Source of the DNA: Dyadobacter chenwenxiniae
GTDB lineage: Bacteria; Bacteroidota; Bacteroidia; Cytophagales; Spirosomataceae
DNA length: 64,000 nt
Assembly: GCF_022869785.1 (NCBI RefSeq)
Contig: NZ_CP094997.1
Location: 5,761,001 to 5,825,000, forward strand
Direction: 5' to 3'
Shown here: positions 53,739 to 62,728 of the stretch, piece by piece
Layout: each line of letters begins with the position of its first letter
How positions within the stretch are numbered: position 1 is the first letter of the stretch
Translations under genes and position numbers: made by a program
The notes under the pieces: model-generated
Database searches by the model: none
The model's input: only the letters and a program-made list of their open reading frames with translations
What the model was told of the DNA's origin: nothing

Positions 53739-54719
53739 ATGAAAGAATTAGCATTCAGAGATGCCATTCGCGACGCCATGTCGGAAGAGATGCGCCTTGA
53801 CAAGAGTATTTTTTTAATGGGAGAGGAAGTTGCAGAATACAACGGCGCCTATAAAGCAAGTCAGGGAATGTTGGACGAATTCGGTCCCGAGCGCGTAATT
53901 GACACGCCCATTGCTGAGCTTGGCTTTGCAGGGATCGCAGTTGGAGCAGCCGGAAACGGACTTCGCCCGATCGTTGAATTCATGACCTTCAACTTTTCTT
54001 TGGTTGCAATCGATCAGATCATCAACAGCGCTGCGAAAATTCTTTCCATGTCTGCCGGACAATATGGCTGCCCTATTGTTTTCCGCGGACCAACGGGTAA
54101 TGCCGGACAATTGGGTGCTCAGCATTCCCAGAATTTCGAGAACTGGTTTGCTAACACGCCAGGTTTGAAAGTGGTTGTTCCATCCAACCCCTATGATGCA
54201 AAAGGACTACTGAAATCTTCTATTCGTGATAATAACCCCGTTATTTTCATGGAATCGGAAGTAATGTACGGAGACAAGATGCAGGTTCCTGAGGAAGAAT
54301 ATCTGATTCCATTGGGCAAAGCGGATGTGAAACGTCAGGGAAAAGATGTTACGATCGTTTCTTTTGGTAAAATGATCCCACGGGTTGTTATGCCGGCTGT
54401 TTTGCAATTGGAAAAAGAAGGAATTGACGTGGAAGTTGTGGATTTGAGAACAGTTCGTCCTATCGACTATCCTGCTGTCATTGAATCCGTTAAGAAAACA
54501 AATCGTTGCGTGGTTGTAGAAGAGGCCTGGCCACTTGCATCCATTTCAACTGAAATCACATATCACATTCAGCGCCACGCATTTGACTATATGGATGCGC
54601 CGGTGATCCGCGTAACCAACCGCGATGTGCCGCTTCCATACGCGCCGACCTTGATCGAAGAGATCCTGCCGAGCACGAAACGCGTTATTGAAGCTGTAAA
54701 ATCAGTGCTTTACAAGTAA
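53739..54719 (+). CDS. pdhB: Pyruvate dehydrogenase E1 component, beta subunit
   Basis: A 326-residue ThDP enzyme subunit that pairs with PdhA and delivers acetyl groups to E2. Motifs include MGEEVAEYNGAYKASQG, RVIDTPIAELGFAGIAVGAA and HSQNFENWFANTPGLKVVVPS. VVEEAWPLASISTEITYHI is near the end. The alpha subunit is not in the window, so unlike the earlier E1 fusion this is a split-type enzyme. It has a separate promoter-like site and ends with a stem-loop. Confidence 0.93.
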   Translation: MKELAFRDAIRDAMSEEMRLDKSIFLMGEEVAEYNGAYKASQGMLDEFGPERVIDTPIAELGFAGIAVGAAGNGLRPIVEFMTFNFSLVAIDQIINSAAKILSMSAGQYGCPIVFRGPTGNAGQLGAQHSQNFENWFANTPGLKVVVPSNPYDAKGLLKSSIRDNNPVIFMESEVMYGDKMQVPEEEYLIPLGKADVKRQGKDVTIVSFGKMIPRVVMPAVLQLEKEGIDVEVVDLRTVRPIDYPAVIESVKKTNRCVVVEEAWPLASISTEITYHIQRHAFDYMDAPVIRVTNRDVPLPYAPTLIEEILPSTKRVIEAVKSVLYK

Positions 54720-54733
54720 GAAAGTAATAAAAG

Positions 54734-54772
54734 AGACAAAGCCATTTCCTGATACAGGTTATGGCTTTGTCT
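54734..54772 (+). terminator. Stem-loop after pdhB
   Basis: Perfect 12-base arms AGACAAAGCCAT and ATGGCTTTGTCT around a 15-base loop, 14 bases after the stop. No strong T-run follows, so it could be a processing or protective hairpin rather than a strict terminator. Confidence 0.6.
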
Positions 54773-54858
54773 GTTAAGTGCCAGATGTCACTACAAGTAA
54801 GATTTTTTAGTCGGCAGCTTTGTTGTATTAAATAATTCCAAAATAGGCAGAATACTAG

Positions 54859-54866
54859 TACTTTTG
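54859..54866 (+). promoter_or_regulatory. Candidate -7 box of the DksA-like gene
   Basis: TACTTTTG matches TAnnTTTG, 47 bases before the ATG. No clear upstream box at the usual spacing. Confidence 0.4.
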
Positions 54867-54912
54867 TACTTTGAAACGCTCCTTAATATAGATTTACAAA
54901 TCAATTAAGATT

Positions 54913-55296
54913 ATGCAAGAAGAACGCACAAGATATTCAGAGGAAGAGCTGAGGGAGTTTGAAGAACTCATTCGCGGCAAATTGGAAGCGACTATGAGTG
55001 AGCTTAATTATATCAAAGGAGGTTTAAGTAAAAAAAACGACAGCGGCACGGACATTACTGCCGGTTCTGCCAAACTTGTAGAAGACGGAGCAGACGCCAG
55101 CGAGCGTGAAAACCTGAGCCAACTGGCCGCCAGATTGCAGAAATATTCCATTCAGTTGGAAAATGCATTGGTTCGCATTAAAAACGGCACCTACGGCGTT
55201 TGCATCGACACAGGCAAACTCATCCCAAAAGAAAGACTAAGAATTGTCCCCCATACACAGCAAACCATCGAAGCAAAGCTAAGAAGAGCAAGCTAA
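54913..55296 (+). CDS. TraR/DksA-family protein without zinc ligands
   Basis: A 127-residue DksA-like coiled-coil protein. Residues 10-90 form a helical hairpin (LEATMSELNYIKGGLSKK and LAARLQKYSIQLENALVRI); the tip between the helices has GADASERENLSQL. The C-terminal finger region GTYGVCIDTGKLIPKERL keeps only one Cys, while classical DksA has four. The fold is therefore probably stabilised without zinc, as in other redox-insensitive variants. DksA proteins bind the secondary channel of RNA polymerase and work with ppGpp. Confidence 0.82.
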   Translation: MQEERTRYSEEELREFEELIRGKLEATMSELNYIKGGLSKKNDSGTDITAGSAKLVEDGADASERENLSQLAARLQKYSIQLENALVRIKNGTYGVCIDTGKLIPKERLRIVPHTQQTIEAKLRRAS

Positions 55297-55318
55297 GGAT
55301 TCAGGAGTTTTCAATATT

Positions 55319-55356
55319 AAGCGACAAGTGATCAGAGGATTGCTTGTCGCTTTTTT
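55319..55356 (+). terminator. Intrinsic terminator
   Basis: AAGCGACAAG pairs with CTTGTCGCTT around a 14-base loop, followed by a T-run, 22 bases after the DksA-like stop. Confidence 0.9.
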
Positions 55357-55418
55357 GTTTACAAACGTATCCCAATTGTCATTCACACCATGTAAATTTA
55401 CAGAGGTCTAAATAACGA

Positions 55419-55682
55419 ATGATGCCTGAATACGACAAGCCTAACATTCCGTCACGGCTTCTTTGGGAGTTTGATTATGACAGTTTCGACTTTGAAAAGT
55501 CGTATAAAATCGTAATTGAGCGGATTTTAGAACGTGGTAATCTTGATAATTGGCGTGAGATGATTCGATTTTATTCAAAAAGCCAAATTTTGGAAACAAT
55601 AGATTGGTCATCACAAATAGAAGAAAGAGACAAACGTTTTTCCAGACTATTCATTAACTCAGATTTTGTTAATGTTACATAA
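55419..55682 (+). CDS. DUF6922-like small protein, probable antitoxin partner
   Basis: An 87-residue protein with LWEFDYDSFDFEKSYKIVIERILERG and NWREMIRFYSKSQI, matching small proteins of the DUF6922 group. These precede AbiEii-type nucleotidyltransferase genes, and here the next gene begins inside its end (overlap 11 bases). Antitoxin function is an inference from position. No DNA-binding motif is clear. Confidence 0.7.
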   Translation: MMPEYDKPNIPSRLLWEFDYDSFDFEKSYKIVIERILERGNLDNWREMIRFYSKSQILETIDWSSQIEERDKRFSRLFINSDFVNVT

Positions 55683-56310
55683 GGATCCTTTCGTAATTCA
55701 TCCCGATACATTTAAGCTGATACAGCATATTCAAGCTATTCCTGAACTGAAAAGCTTTTATTTGGTTGGAGGCACTTCACTTGCATTGCAAATCGGGCAC
55801 CGAAATTCTATTGATATCGATCTTTTTACCAACATTCCATTTGAAACAAATGAGTTGATAGAATTGCTACGCGAATCTTTCAAAGTAGAAGTTTCATATC
55901 AAAAGAGCACAAACAACCTTTTTACCTTCATAGATAACATTAAGACCGATTTCATCCGGCATGATTACGAATTGATCAAACAGCCTCAAAAAGAAGAAGG
56001 CATTACGTTTCTAGGAATGGAAGATATTGCCGCAATGAAGGTAAACGCCATCATTAACTCAGGCAAACGGATGAAAGACTTTGTGGATATCTATTTTTTG
56101 CTTGAATATTTTTCGCTGAATGAGATTATTTCATTTTTTGAAAAAAAATATCCACACATGAATCCGCTGATCGCATTGAAATCACTATCCTATTTCAATG
56201 ATATCGATCCGGAAATGGACCCGCCAAAACTCAAAGTTAAATTGCCATTTTCAAAGATTCAGCAACGCATTGAACAGGCTATCATTTCAGGAAATAAGCT
56301 CTTTCCATAA
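55672..56310 (+). CDS. AbiEii/AbiGii-type nucleotidyltransferase (toxin family)
   Basis: A 212-residue nucleotidyltransferase of the AbiEii family. The polymerase-beta-like core is in FYLVGGTSLALQIGHRNSID then IDLF, the GG-x-S-L and D-x-D catalytic motifs, followed by LGMEDIAAMKVNAIINSGKRMKDFVDIYFLL. AbiEii toxins act in type IV toxin-antitoxin and phage-abortive systems. I start at ATG 55672, inside the preceding gene. It stops one base before the convergent sbcD gene. Confidence 0.82.
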   Translation: MLHKDPFVIHPDTFKLIQHIQAIPELKSFYLVGGTSLALQIGHRNSIDIDLFTNIPFETNELIELLRESFKVEVSYQKSTNNLFTFIDNIKTDFIRHDYELIKQPQKEEGITFLGMEDIAAMKVNAIINSGKRMKDFVDIYFLLEYFSLNEIISFFEKKYPHMNPLIALKSLSYFNDIDPEMDPPKLKVKLPFSKIQQRIEQAIISGNKLFP

Positions 56311-56311
56311 G

Positions 56312-57535
56312 TCAAGCTTCCTCTTCCGTCCCCAAAACCTCCCGAAAAACTTCCATCAAACCATCCGAAGGCTCTTGTCCTTTGTTTTTTGTTTTGAAAT
56401 ATTCCTGAAATAATTTTTCCATGCTCAGGGATAGATCGATTTCTGTGTTGGCGGTAGCCAGCTCGCTTTTTTTGATTTGGGGGATGATTTGAATGATACC
56501 GGAATGGGCTTCGTTCAGGCGCTTTTTGTCGGCGGCTTCGAGGTAATTGTCTGAAATGATGGTAAGTTCGATGAGATCTTCACCATGCTCGCCTAGCCAT
56601 TCGATGGCTTTTTCAATATCGTTGAAGCTTTTTCTGCGGAGTTTTTTCCCGTTTTTTAATTCAATAGGGCGATAGGAAACGAGATGACCGGCTTCTGCTT
56701 CGATCAGGACTACATATTTGGTTTGGTTCGCTTCTGAAAAGCTGTATGCGAGCGGACTGCTGGAATAAATGGCAGGCGCGGGATTTTTGTCGACAACGTG
56801 ATAGCGGTGTAAATGTCCGAGTGCAATGTAATGCACTTTGCTTGGAAAGTTTTCGGTGTAAATGGCTTGTGCACCGCCAATGTGCAGAATAGGGCGCTCT
56901 TCTTCCGGTTCTTCCGGAACAGGCTCTCCTTTTTTCATTACAAATAAATGGGTCATTAAAAGATTAAACCCATTGTCATCCAGATATTTATCCGCTAATT
57001 CCTGCCAATGTTCCTGTAAATGATTGCGTAATGCTTCTTCCGAATCTTCAACGCCTAAAAATGTTTTCAAACGCTGTTCATTGGCATAAGGTGTGTGTAA
57101 AATTCTTAGCGGAAAGTCAGCATTAGGAAGCTCGATTTCAATAAATCCTTTTGCAGTCCGGAGCATGTTTACCTTAGCTTGCGTGCAGAATGATGAAATC
57201 TCGCTGTTTGGAAAACCTACAAAAATAATTCCGCAGACCTTTGCCAATGCGTCCGGAACCTGAATGCGTTCCGGGGAATCATGGTTGCCGGCAATGGCGA
57301 CTACGGCGCGGCTTCCGTTGGCTGACAAGCGATGCAATGTGCTGTATAATAGTTCGGTAGCTTCGGAGGATGGATTGAAATTATCAAACAAATCACCCGC
57401 AACGACCACGGCGTCGACCTTTTCATTTTCGGCGATCTGACAAATTTCATCGAGCACCTGACGTTGTTCTTCCAGTCTCGAGTAATTATCGAGCTTTTTA
57501 CCAATGTGCCAGTCAGCCGTGTGGAGGATTTTCAT
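56312..57535 (-). CDS. sbcD: Exonuclease SbcCD subunit D
   Basis: SbcD is the Mre11-like nuclease that cuts DNA hairpins together with the SbcC ATPase. Metallophosphoesterase motifs run in order: HTADWHIGKKLD, VVAGDLFDNFNPSS, AIAGNHDSPERI, MTHLF and LGHLHRYH. The C-terminal capping domain follows; length 407 is normal. sbcC, usually next to it, is not in the window: upstream lies the divergent deacetylase gene. Confidence 0.93.
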   Translation of the reverse strand: MKILHTADWHIGKKLDNYSRLEEQRQVLDEICQIAENEKVDAVVVAGDLFDNFNPSSEATELLYSTLHRLSANGSRAVVAIAGNHDSPERIQVPDALAKVCGIIFVGFPNSEISSFCTQAKVNMLRTAKGFIEIELPNADFPLRILHTPYANEQRLKTFLGVEDSEEALRNHLQEHWQELADKYLDDNGFNLLMTHLFVMKKGEPVPEEPEEERPILHIGGAQAIYTENFPSKVHYIALGHLHRYHVVDKNPAPAIYSSSPLAYSFSEANQTKYVVLIEAEAGHLVSYRPIELKNGKKLRRKSFNDIEKAIEWLGEHGEDLIELTIISDNYLEAADKKRLNEAHSGIIQIIPQIKKSELATANTEIDLSLSMEKLFQEYFKTKNKGQEPSDGLMEVFREVLGTEEEA

Positions 57536-57580
57536 TTTGTGTGATTAATTTAGCGAAAATAACATTTCATCCTGTAAGTA

Positions 57581-58405
57581 TTGAGATATTCAGCTGCTAC
57601 ATTCTTGCGTCGTTGCCTCCTTAAATGCATTTTTCTCTGTATTGGAATCAGCATGATGCATTGCCGGCGAAATGCAGAAACGCATGAAAAAGCGGGCGTA
57701 GCAATCTCCTTCGACGACCATTTTATCAACGAATGGTTTGCATTAAGGCCCATGTTCCAGAAATATAATGCGAAAGTCACCTTTTTTGTGACCTGCCCCG
57801 ATAGCCTCACGCAAGACGAAATCAAGAAGCTCAGATTACTACAAAGCGACGGCCACGAAATCGGTTTTCACGGCACGATTCATGGTAAATCAACAGAATT
57901 GATCGCGGCAGGACCAGAAAATTATAAAAAGATAGAATTGACTCCCGGCCTTTCATATATGGCCAAAGCAGGCTTTAATCCAACGTCCTATGCGCATCCC
58001 GGCGGAAATCACAATGACCAGGTGGACTCCGTTTTGCTGGCCAGCGGCTTTAAGATCCTTCGTGACGTTGCAATATCACGTAGGAAAATGATGGGATTTC
58101 AAATGTATGCGCTGGCTCCGCGGCTTATGCCTTGGATTTATTATTCATTTGATAATCAGCAAGTTGTTGATGCGCTGTTGATTGATGAAGACGCCGGATT
58201 AACAGAGCCGGAAATGATGGAGGCGCTTGAAAAAGCAAAAAGCACAAATAAAGCCTTAATGCTGTTTGGACACGAACCACTATATGGCAAGCCACAAAAT
58301 GGCGAATACGGCTTCAATGTGCCGTTTCTTGAAAAAATATTGAAAGAAGCCGACCGGAAAAAATTGAAGTTCTACACGATGTCGGAACTGCCGGAAGAGA
58401 AGTGA
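57581..58405 (+). CDS. Polysaccharide deacetylase (NodB) lipoprotein
   Basis: A 274-residue NodB-homology protein, probably an envelope lipoprotein with hydrophobic leader and lipobox-like MMHC (Cys near 28). NodB motif 1 is ISFDDHF, motif 2 GHEIGFHGTIHGKS, and motif 3 a YAHPGGNHNDQV variant; a late LFGHEPLYG is also seen. It would remove acetyl groups from a surface or murein glycan. The only possible starts are TTG (57581 or 57605). Confidence 0.82.
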   Translation: MRYSAATFLRRCLLKCIFLCIGISMMHCRRNAETHEKAGVAISFDDHFINEWFALRPMFQKYNAKVTFFVTCPDSLTQDEIKKLRLLQSDGHEIGFHGTIHGKSTELIAAGPENYKKIELTPGLSYMAKAGFNPTSYAHPGGNHNDQVDSVLLASGFKILRDVAISRRKMMGFQMYALAPRLMPWIYYSFDNQQVVDALLIDEDAGLTEPEMMEALEKAKSTNKALMLFGHEPLYGKPQNGEYGFNVPFLEKILKEADRKKLKFYTMSELPEEK

Positions 58406-58408
58406 GCA

Positions 58409-59524
58409 TTATCTCCCGAAGCGCCTGTCTTTATAAGCCAGCAGCGGCTTTTCAAAATACGAATAGGAGAATGAGGCCACTGCAACGGACGCGACAAAGG
58501 TGAGTACATATAAACCGATGTGATACGATGTGCCGGTCCAGGCAGGAAAATATTTAGTTAAAAAATTGATTATCAATACAATTACAAACACGTGGTAGAT
58601 GTAGAGGCCATAGGAGATTTTCCCCAAGTGGTTCATCACACTATTATTCAGGCTGATTATCGTATTTGGATTACACGAAACATTTAAAATAAAGAAGGCG
58701 AAGAAAAGCGCGTAGACCTCTAAAAAGCCATAAAAGTGAATGCCTGAAAGGAAAAGTGCTGCAAGAAGAACGTACACGATGATTTGCAGATCCTTTCTGA
58801 AAACGACGTGAAGGATGTGCGTTTTTTGATTAAAAACAAGCCACGCGCATAACCCGCCCAACGCCATGGTCTGGATTCTGAACTGTCCCAGGAAAGTTGA
58901 TATCATTGTGCTCTTTGTTCCCTCATCAACATTAACATAATGTAAGCCGGTGAACAGAATGGCAGCGGTAATGCCCAGAAAAAGCAGAATAATAGGAATG
59001 CGCTTTTTAGGATACTTGATCAGCCAAGGCCAGAGATAATAAAATTGCTCTTCCACGCCAATGGACCAGGTTTGTGCGCACCAATATGGGAGGTCGTAAA
59101 GGACAAAAGCGAAATTAGGCAAAACCAGGAGGAGCAATGTAAGTCGCTCGGCGGCGTGTACGGTAAGCTTTTCTTCAGTTCCCGGAAAACTGAGCAGTTC
59201 AATGTGAGGAAATACGAAAAAGGAAAGGCCGATGATCAGAAAGTAAATGGGCCAGATCCTGAAAACCCGGCGGAGATAAAATTTCTTGGCATCCACATCG
59301 CCGAACCGGCCGCGTTCTTCGAGTAATAAATAGGTGATCAAAAAGCCGCTCAAAACAAAGAACAGCCCAACGCCTAATCGGCCAGCATGCTGAATAATAG
59401 GGAGTTCGTAAATATTAGCAATTCCCAAAGCATGTTTTGCCTGTTCCAGATGGTGAAAAACCACCAGCATGGCTGCAATGCACCGGATACCATTGAGATT
59501 TGGGAAGTAACGCTTTTTTTCCAC
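58409..59524 (-). CDS. Acyltransferase 3 family membrane protein
   Basis: A 371-residue integral membrane acyltransferase with about ten helices. Family marks are RYFPNLNGIRCIAAMLVVFHH (shortened core NGIRCIAAMLVVFHH), GVGLFFVLSGFLITYLLLEE, FYLRRVFRIWPIYFL and WSIGVEEQFYYLWPWL. OatA-type proteins acetylate surface glycans; the target here is unknown. It stops three bases after the deacetylase gene ends, convergent, so the deacetylase and acyltransferase could oppose each other on one polymer. Confidence 0.9.
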   Translation of the reverse strand: MEKKRYFPNLNGIRCIAAMLVVFHHLEQAKHALGIANIYELPIIQHAGRLGVGLFFVLSGFLITYLLLEERGRFGDVDAKKFYLRRVFRIWPIYFLIIGLSFFVFPHIELLSFPGTEEKLTVHAAERLTLLLLVLPNFAFVLYDLPYWCAQTWSIGVEEQFYYLWPWLIKYPKKRIPIILLFLGITAAILFTGLHYVNVDEGTKSTMISTFLGQFRIQTMALGGLCAWLVFNQKTHILHVVFRKDLQIIVYVLLAALFLSGIHFYGFLEVYALFFAFFILNVSCNPNTIISLNNSVMNHLGKISYGLYIYHVFVIVLIINFLTKYFPAWTGTSYHIGLYVLTFVASVAVASFSYSYFEKPLLAYKDRRFGR

Positions 59525-59555
59525 TTATACTAAGCCTGATTTCTGCTCTGACTGA

Positions 59556-60077
59556 TTACTGAAACCAAGCCATCCATTTGCCCTGAACTTTCATTACTTG
59601 CTCGATCAGGTCGCGAACTGCGCCGTGACCGCCGTTTTTTGGAGATATATAATCTGATAATGCGAGGATTTCCTCCACCGAATCGGCAGGACATGCGCTG
59701 AGCACATTGGTTCGCATTACTTCATAATCGGGCAGATCGTCGCCCATGAATACGATTTCATCTTCTGTCAGGTTGGTTTCTGCAAGATACTTTTTGAAAA
59801 TCGGCAGCTTTCCGTCGGGTGAAGTTCCGATAAAAATGTCTGTCACGCCAAGATATTCAAGTCGTTTGCGGACCCCTATTTGATTTTGTGCAGAAATAAT
59901 AGCCACACGATAACCCATCCTGATCGCGCGATTGATGCCGTAACCGTCCTTAACATTAAAACTGCGGGGCTGCTCGCCGCTTTCCAGCGCAATCACGCTG
60001 CCGTCTGTCATGACCCCGTCAATGTCGAAAATAAAGGTTGTAATGCGTTTGAAGCGGTCTATTAATGCTGTATTCAT
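59556..60077 (-). CDS. kdsC: 3-deoxy-D-manno-octulosonate-8-phosphate phosphatase KdsC
   Basis: KdsC removes phosphate from KDO-8-phosphate. HAD motif I is FIFDIDGVMTDGSVI; motif II VAIISAQ, motif III DGKLPIFKKYL, motif IV MGDDLPDYEVM. The 173 residues with no cap domain are typical of C0-type HAD tetramers. It belongs to the same KDO pathway as kdsD. It is preceded by the DUF2520 gene on the same strand, 65 bases away. Confidence 0.93.
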   Translation of the reverse strand: MNTALIDRFKRITTFIFDIDGVMTDGSVIALESGEQPRSFNVKDGYGINRAIRMGYRVAIISAQNQIGVRKRLEYLGVTDIFIGTSPDGKLPIFKKYLAETNLTEDEIVFMGDDLPDYEVMRTNVLSACPADSVEEILALSDYISPKNGGHGAVRDLIEQVMKVQGKWMAWFQ

Positions 60078-60142
60078 GAAAAATCAGGATAATGAATCCC
60101 GCAAATATAGCCTAACTTTTCAGGAGACAGCGCGGGGTCCTA

Positions 60143-60946
60143 TTATTTTGAAATGTAGAAGTTCCTGATTTTGTCAGTAAGGAGCCTGTAAATCTCCGTC
60201 CAATCCTCATTGGTTTCCTGCAAATATTCCAAATGCCGGTTGGTCGTTTTCCAGTCGCCGCGGCGTGCAGGACCTGTTTGGCCCAGCGAAGGATCATTGG
60301 AAAGCAATGCTTTGTGAATGGTCGTTTGGATAAGTGGTTTCAATAAATCAAAATTAAGCTGTTCCCTTTCCAGCATGTTTTGGGAAACTGTAAGGAGATA
60401 ATTGGTAAAGTTGCTGGCGAAAACCGCCGCGACATGCAGGATAAACCGCTCGTCGGAATCCATGCGGCTCACGTGATCGCTTACACTTTGCGCAAGCTGA
60501 ATGAGCTTGTTTTCAATGAGTTCGTTTTTTGATTCAATACAAAAGGGCAGTTCTTTATAATCCATTTCCAATCCTTTTGTGAAGGTTTGAAGCGGATAAA
60601 AGACACCGGTATGCACATATACGTCGCTGTAAATTTCAACCAGATTTTGAAATTCCGCTAGCGACCTCGTTCCCGAGGTGTGGACAAGCACGACGCCTTC
60701 GGGGAGCACGATACGCTCGATAACACTTTCCAATGCATCATCAGAAACGGCTATAACAATCAAATCGGCTTCACTTTCGGAAAAATTAAGGTCTGGCTGA
60801 ATGTTGGTGTCGTAAAGGTAAGAAGCCAGTTGACGGGCCTTTTGGGTGTCGCGGCTATAAACTTCACAAATCCAATGACCGGCGTCTTCAAAAGCCTGGG
60901 CAAGATGCCAGGCCACATTTCCGGAACCAACGAAGGAGATTTTCAT
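60143..60946 (-). CDS. Rossmann-fold DUF2520 protein
   Basis: A 267-residue protein with an N-terminal NADP-binding Rossmann domain (FVGSGNVAWHLAQAFEDAGH) and a C-terminal helical DUF2520 domain with FASNFTNYLLTVSQ and QTGPARRGDWKTTNRHLEYL. The organisation is like pantothenate-precursor or pyrroline reductases of the 6PGDH-like group, but the substrate is unknown. I start at the ATG at 60946; a TTG at 60952 adds two residues. It is probably in one transcript with kdsC. Confidence 0.85.
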   Translation of the reverse strand: MKISFVGSGNVAWHLAQAFEDAGHWICEVYSRDTQKARQLASYLYDTNIQPDLNFSESEADLIVIAVSDDALESVIERIVLPEGVVLVHTSGTRSLAEFQNLVEIYSDVYVHTGVFYPLQTFTKGLEMDYKELPFCIESKNELIENKLIQLAQSVSDHVSRMDSDERFILHVAAVFASNFTNYLLTVSQNMLEREQLNFDLLKPLIQTTIHKALLSNDPSLGQTGPARRGDWKTTNRHLEYLQETNEDWTEIYRLLTDKIRNFYISK

Positions 60947-60998
60947 GCACAAAGCGTTATATCCGCCCTAAGTTATGGCATAAAGTTAATTTAGCAAA

Positions 60999-61718
60999 TC
61001 AGTTGACGAGCGGGGCTGTCTGCGCAGCACTTGTTATGCCATCGGGCAATTCCATAATGCGCATGTTACGGAAATGGATTTCAGCACCTTCCGCTTCCAG
61101 GCAAATGTAACCACGTTTTCGCTCGGAGTTTCTCAGGCCATTTACAAACTTGCCATTAACAGAAAGCTTCACAGTTCCGTCGACGCAAACTACCACATAT
61201 TTATTCCATTCCCCTTTTCCTTTGCAGCGTTTTTCAAGGGATTTGCTTCTTATGCCTCGTGGGTTGTCGGGAACTGCCGTCATGCCCATGGTCGGAAACA
61301 GCTCGCCGTGCACGTAGTCATCCGTTGCGTTGTGTTGCCTTGCATAATCGAGTTCCAGCATCTGCACTTCAATGGCTTTTGTAAGCGGATCGTGTTCCTG
61401 CGGCGTGCCTTCGCTCCATACGAAAATCCCCGAATTGCCGCCTGCTTCCATATGTTTCCATTCCACTTCTAATATGAAATTTTCGTATTGGCGATCGGAC
61501 CGCATTACGCCGATAGGCTTGCCGGAGCAGATCAATGTTCCGTTTTTAACTTTCCAGGTGTCTTTGGATGTGTTGACATCAACCCAGCCGTTCAGGTTTT
61601 TTCCATTAAAAAGCGGCCTGAAAGAGAGATTTTCAACAGTTTGAGCACGGCTTAAATTGAGCGACAGGGCAAAAACCAGCATGGCCATCGCATAATGTTT
61701 GGGAAAAGTGTTTTTCAT
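60999..61718 (-). CDS. DUF1080 / 3-keto-disaccharide hydrolase-like exported protein
   Basis: A 239-residue exported jelly-roll protein; signal peptide ends at about LSRAQ. DUF1080 marks are PLFNGKNLNGWVDVN, MEAGGNSGIFVWSEG, AIEVQMLE and AEIHFRNMRIMELP. Characterised members cleave 3-keto-glycosides formed by gluconate-type oxidases; in Bacteroidota they are abundant and of varied targets. The gene stands alone, 52 bases upstream of the DUF2520 gene, so the substrate cannot be inferred. Confidence 0.9.
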   Translation of the reverse strand: MKNTFPKHYAMAMLVFALSLNLSRAQTVENLSFRPLFNGKNLNGWVDVNTSKDTWKVKNGTLICSGKPIGVMRSDRQYENFILEVEWKHMEAGGNSGIFVWSEGTPQEHDPLTKAIEVQMLELDYARQHNATDDYVHGELFPTMGMTAVPDNPRGIRSKSLEKRCKGKGEWNKYVVVCVDGTVKLSVNGKFVNGLRNSERKRGYICLEAEGAEIHFRNMRIMELPDGITSAAQTAPLVN

Positions 61719-61848
61719 GTTAATGATTTACCAGTAAAGGTTTAGGATCAGGAATGATGCAATATCGCAATTCTTCAAACGCTGTAACCTATATTTGAAT
61801 CCAGGTTAATTTGATTACCATAATTTTCTCACACTAAAATTTAATTAA

Positions 61849-62562
61849 ATGTTTCGGATGAAAGTTTTCTATGCTTTTGTAATTCTGACGGCTGCACTCA
61901 GCTCTGTTCGTGTTTACGGTCAGACGCAATCACAAGCCAGCGCGGTGATTGACTTCGGCACCGGTTTCAGTGATGACAATTCCTGGGCACCTTCTGTATT
62001 ATATTATGAACAGGTAAGCATGAACCGCATTCCGTGGTTCCGGTTCGGGCTGGGGATCAGGGCGTGGGGTTATTATGCAAACCGGACGGATTTGTACACA
62101 AAGACGGGTTCTCCGCCGGATTATCTGGAATACAACAAAGTGTCGGCTAACGGGCTGAGCTTCGTAGTTGGGGCTAATTTAAGGTTGTGGAAAATTGATT
62201 TGGGTATAAATACCGATTTAATAGGCGCATCATTCGGTTCACGGAGAAGCGGTTACTATGAAAGAAATTTGACCGGGCCTGGAACAGGATCTCCCAATAA
62301 CGGAAAATGGTTGAAAACTTCGCCGGTGATTTTTAATGCAGCACCGTTGTTTTTGGAGAATTATAATGGACAGTCCGAGGCATACGCGCGTATTTATTTT
62401 AGTAAGCGCATTGGCCTTAAAGTCGGATACTTGTATGGGCATATTGCCTACCGGACGAGGAATGCAGACGACCGTAAGGTATTCCTGGACAACAATCAGC
62501 GCCGGGTCTCACAAAACTACGGAATGCCATATGCCGCATTGAGTTTTCCCATACTGCATTAA
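61849..62562 (+). CDS. Predicted outer-membrane beta-barrel protein
   Basis: A 237-residue exported protein with a signal peptide (MKVFYAFVILTAALSSVRVYG, cut here) ending near VYGQ. It has alternating amphipathic strands (IDFGTGFSDDNSWAPSVLYY, FRFGLGIRAWGYYANR, GLKVGYLYGHIAYRT) typical of small barrels. I do not recognise a family. It could start at the second ATG at 61858. It stands alone between the DUF1080 gene and rplM. Confidence 0.65.
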   Translation: MFRMKVFYAFVILTAALSSVRVYGQTQSQASAVIDFGTGFSDDNSWAPSVLYYEQVSMNRIPWFRFGLGIRAWGYYANRTDLYTKTGSPPDYLEYNKVSANGLSFVVGANLRLWKIDLGINTDLIGASFGSRRSGYYERNLTGPGTGSPNNGKWLKTSPVIFNAAPLFLENYNGQSEAYARIYFSKRIGLKVGYLYGHIAYRTRNADDRKVFLDNNQRRVSQNYGMPYAALSFPILH

Positions 62563-62625
62563 GCATGGCAGAAATTTTAAATATGCGCTGATTCCCCACA
62601 GCCGGGCGAAATTTCACAAACATAC

Positions 62626-62656
62626 TTGTTATTCAATTTGTTAAACTCTATATTTG
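62626..62656 (+). promoter_or_regulatory. Promoter of rplM-rpsI
   Basis: TTG (62626-62628), 20 bases, TATATTTG (62649-62656), matching the Bacteroidota consensus. It leaves a 72-base leader before the rplM GTG start. Confidence 0.65.
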
Positions 62657-62728
62657 CACTCCCATTTTGCGATGGGACTGTCTTGTTACAGTGTAATTTA
62701 TTGAAAATCAATTAAATTTTTGTTAATC

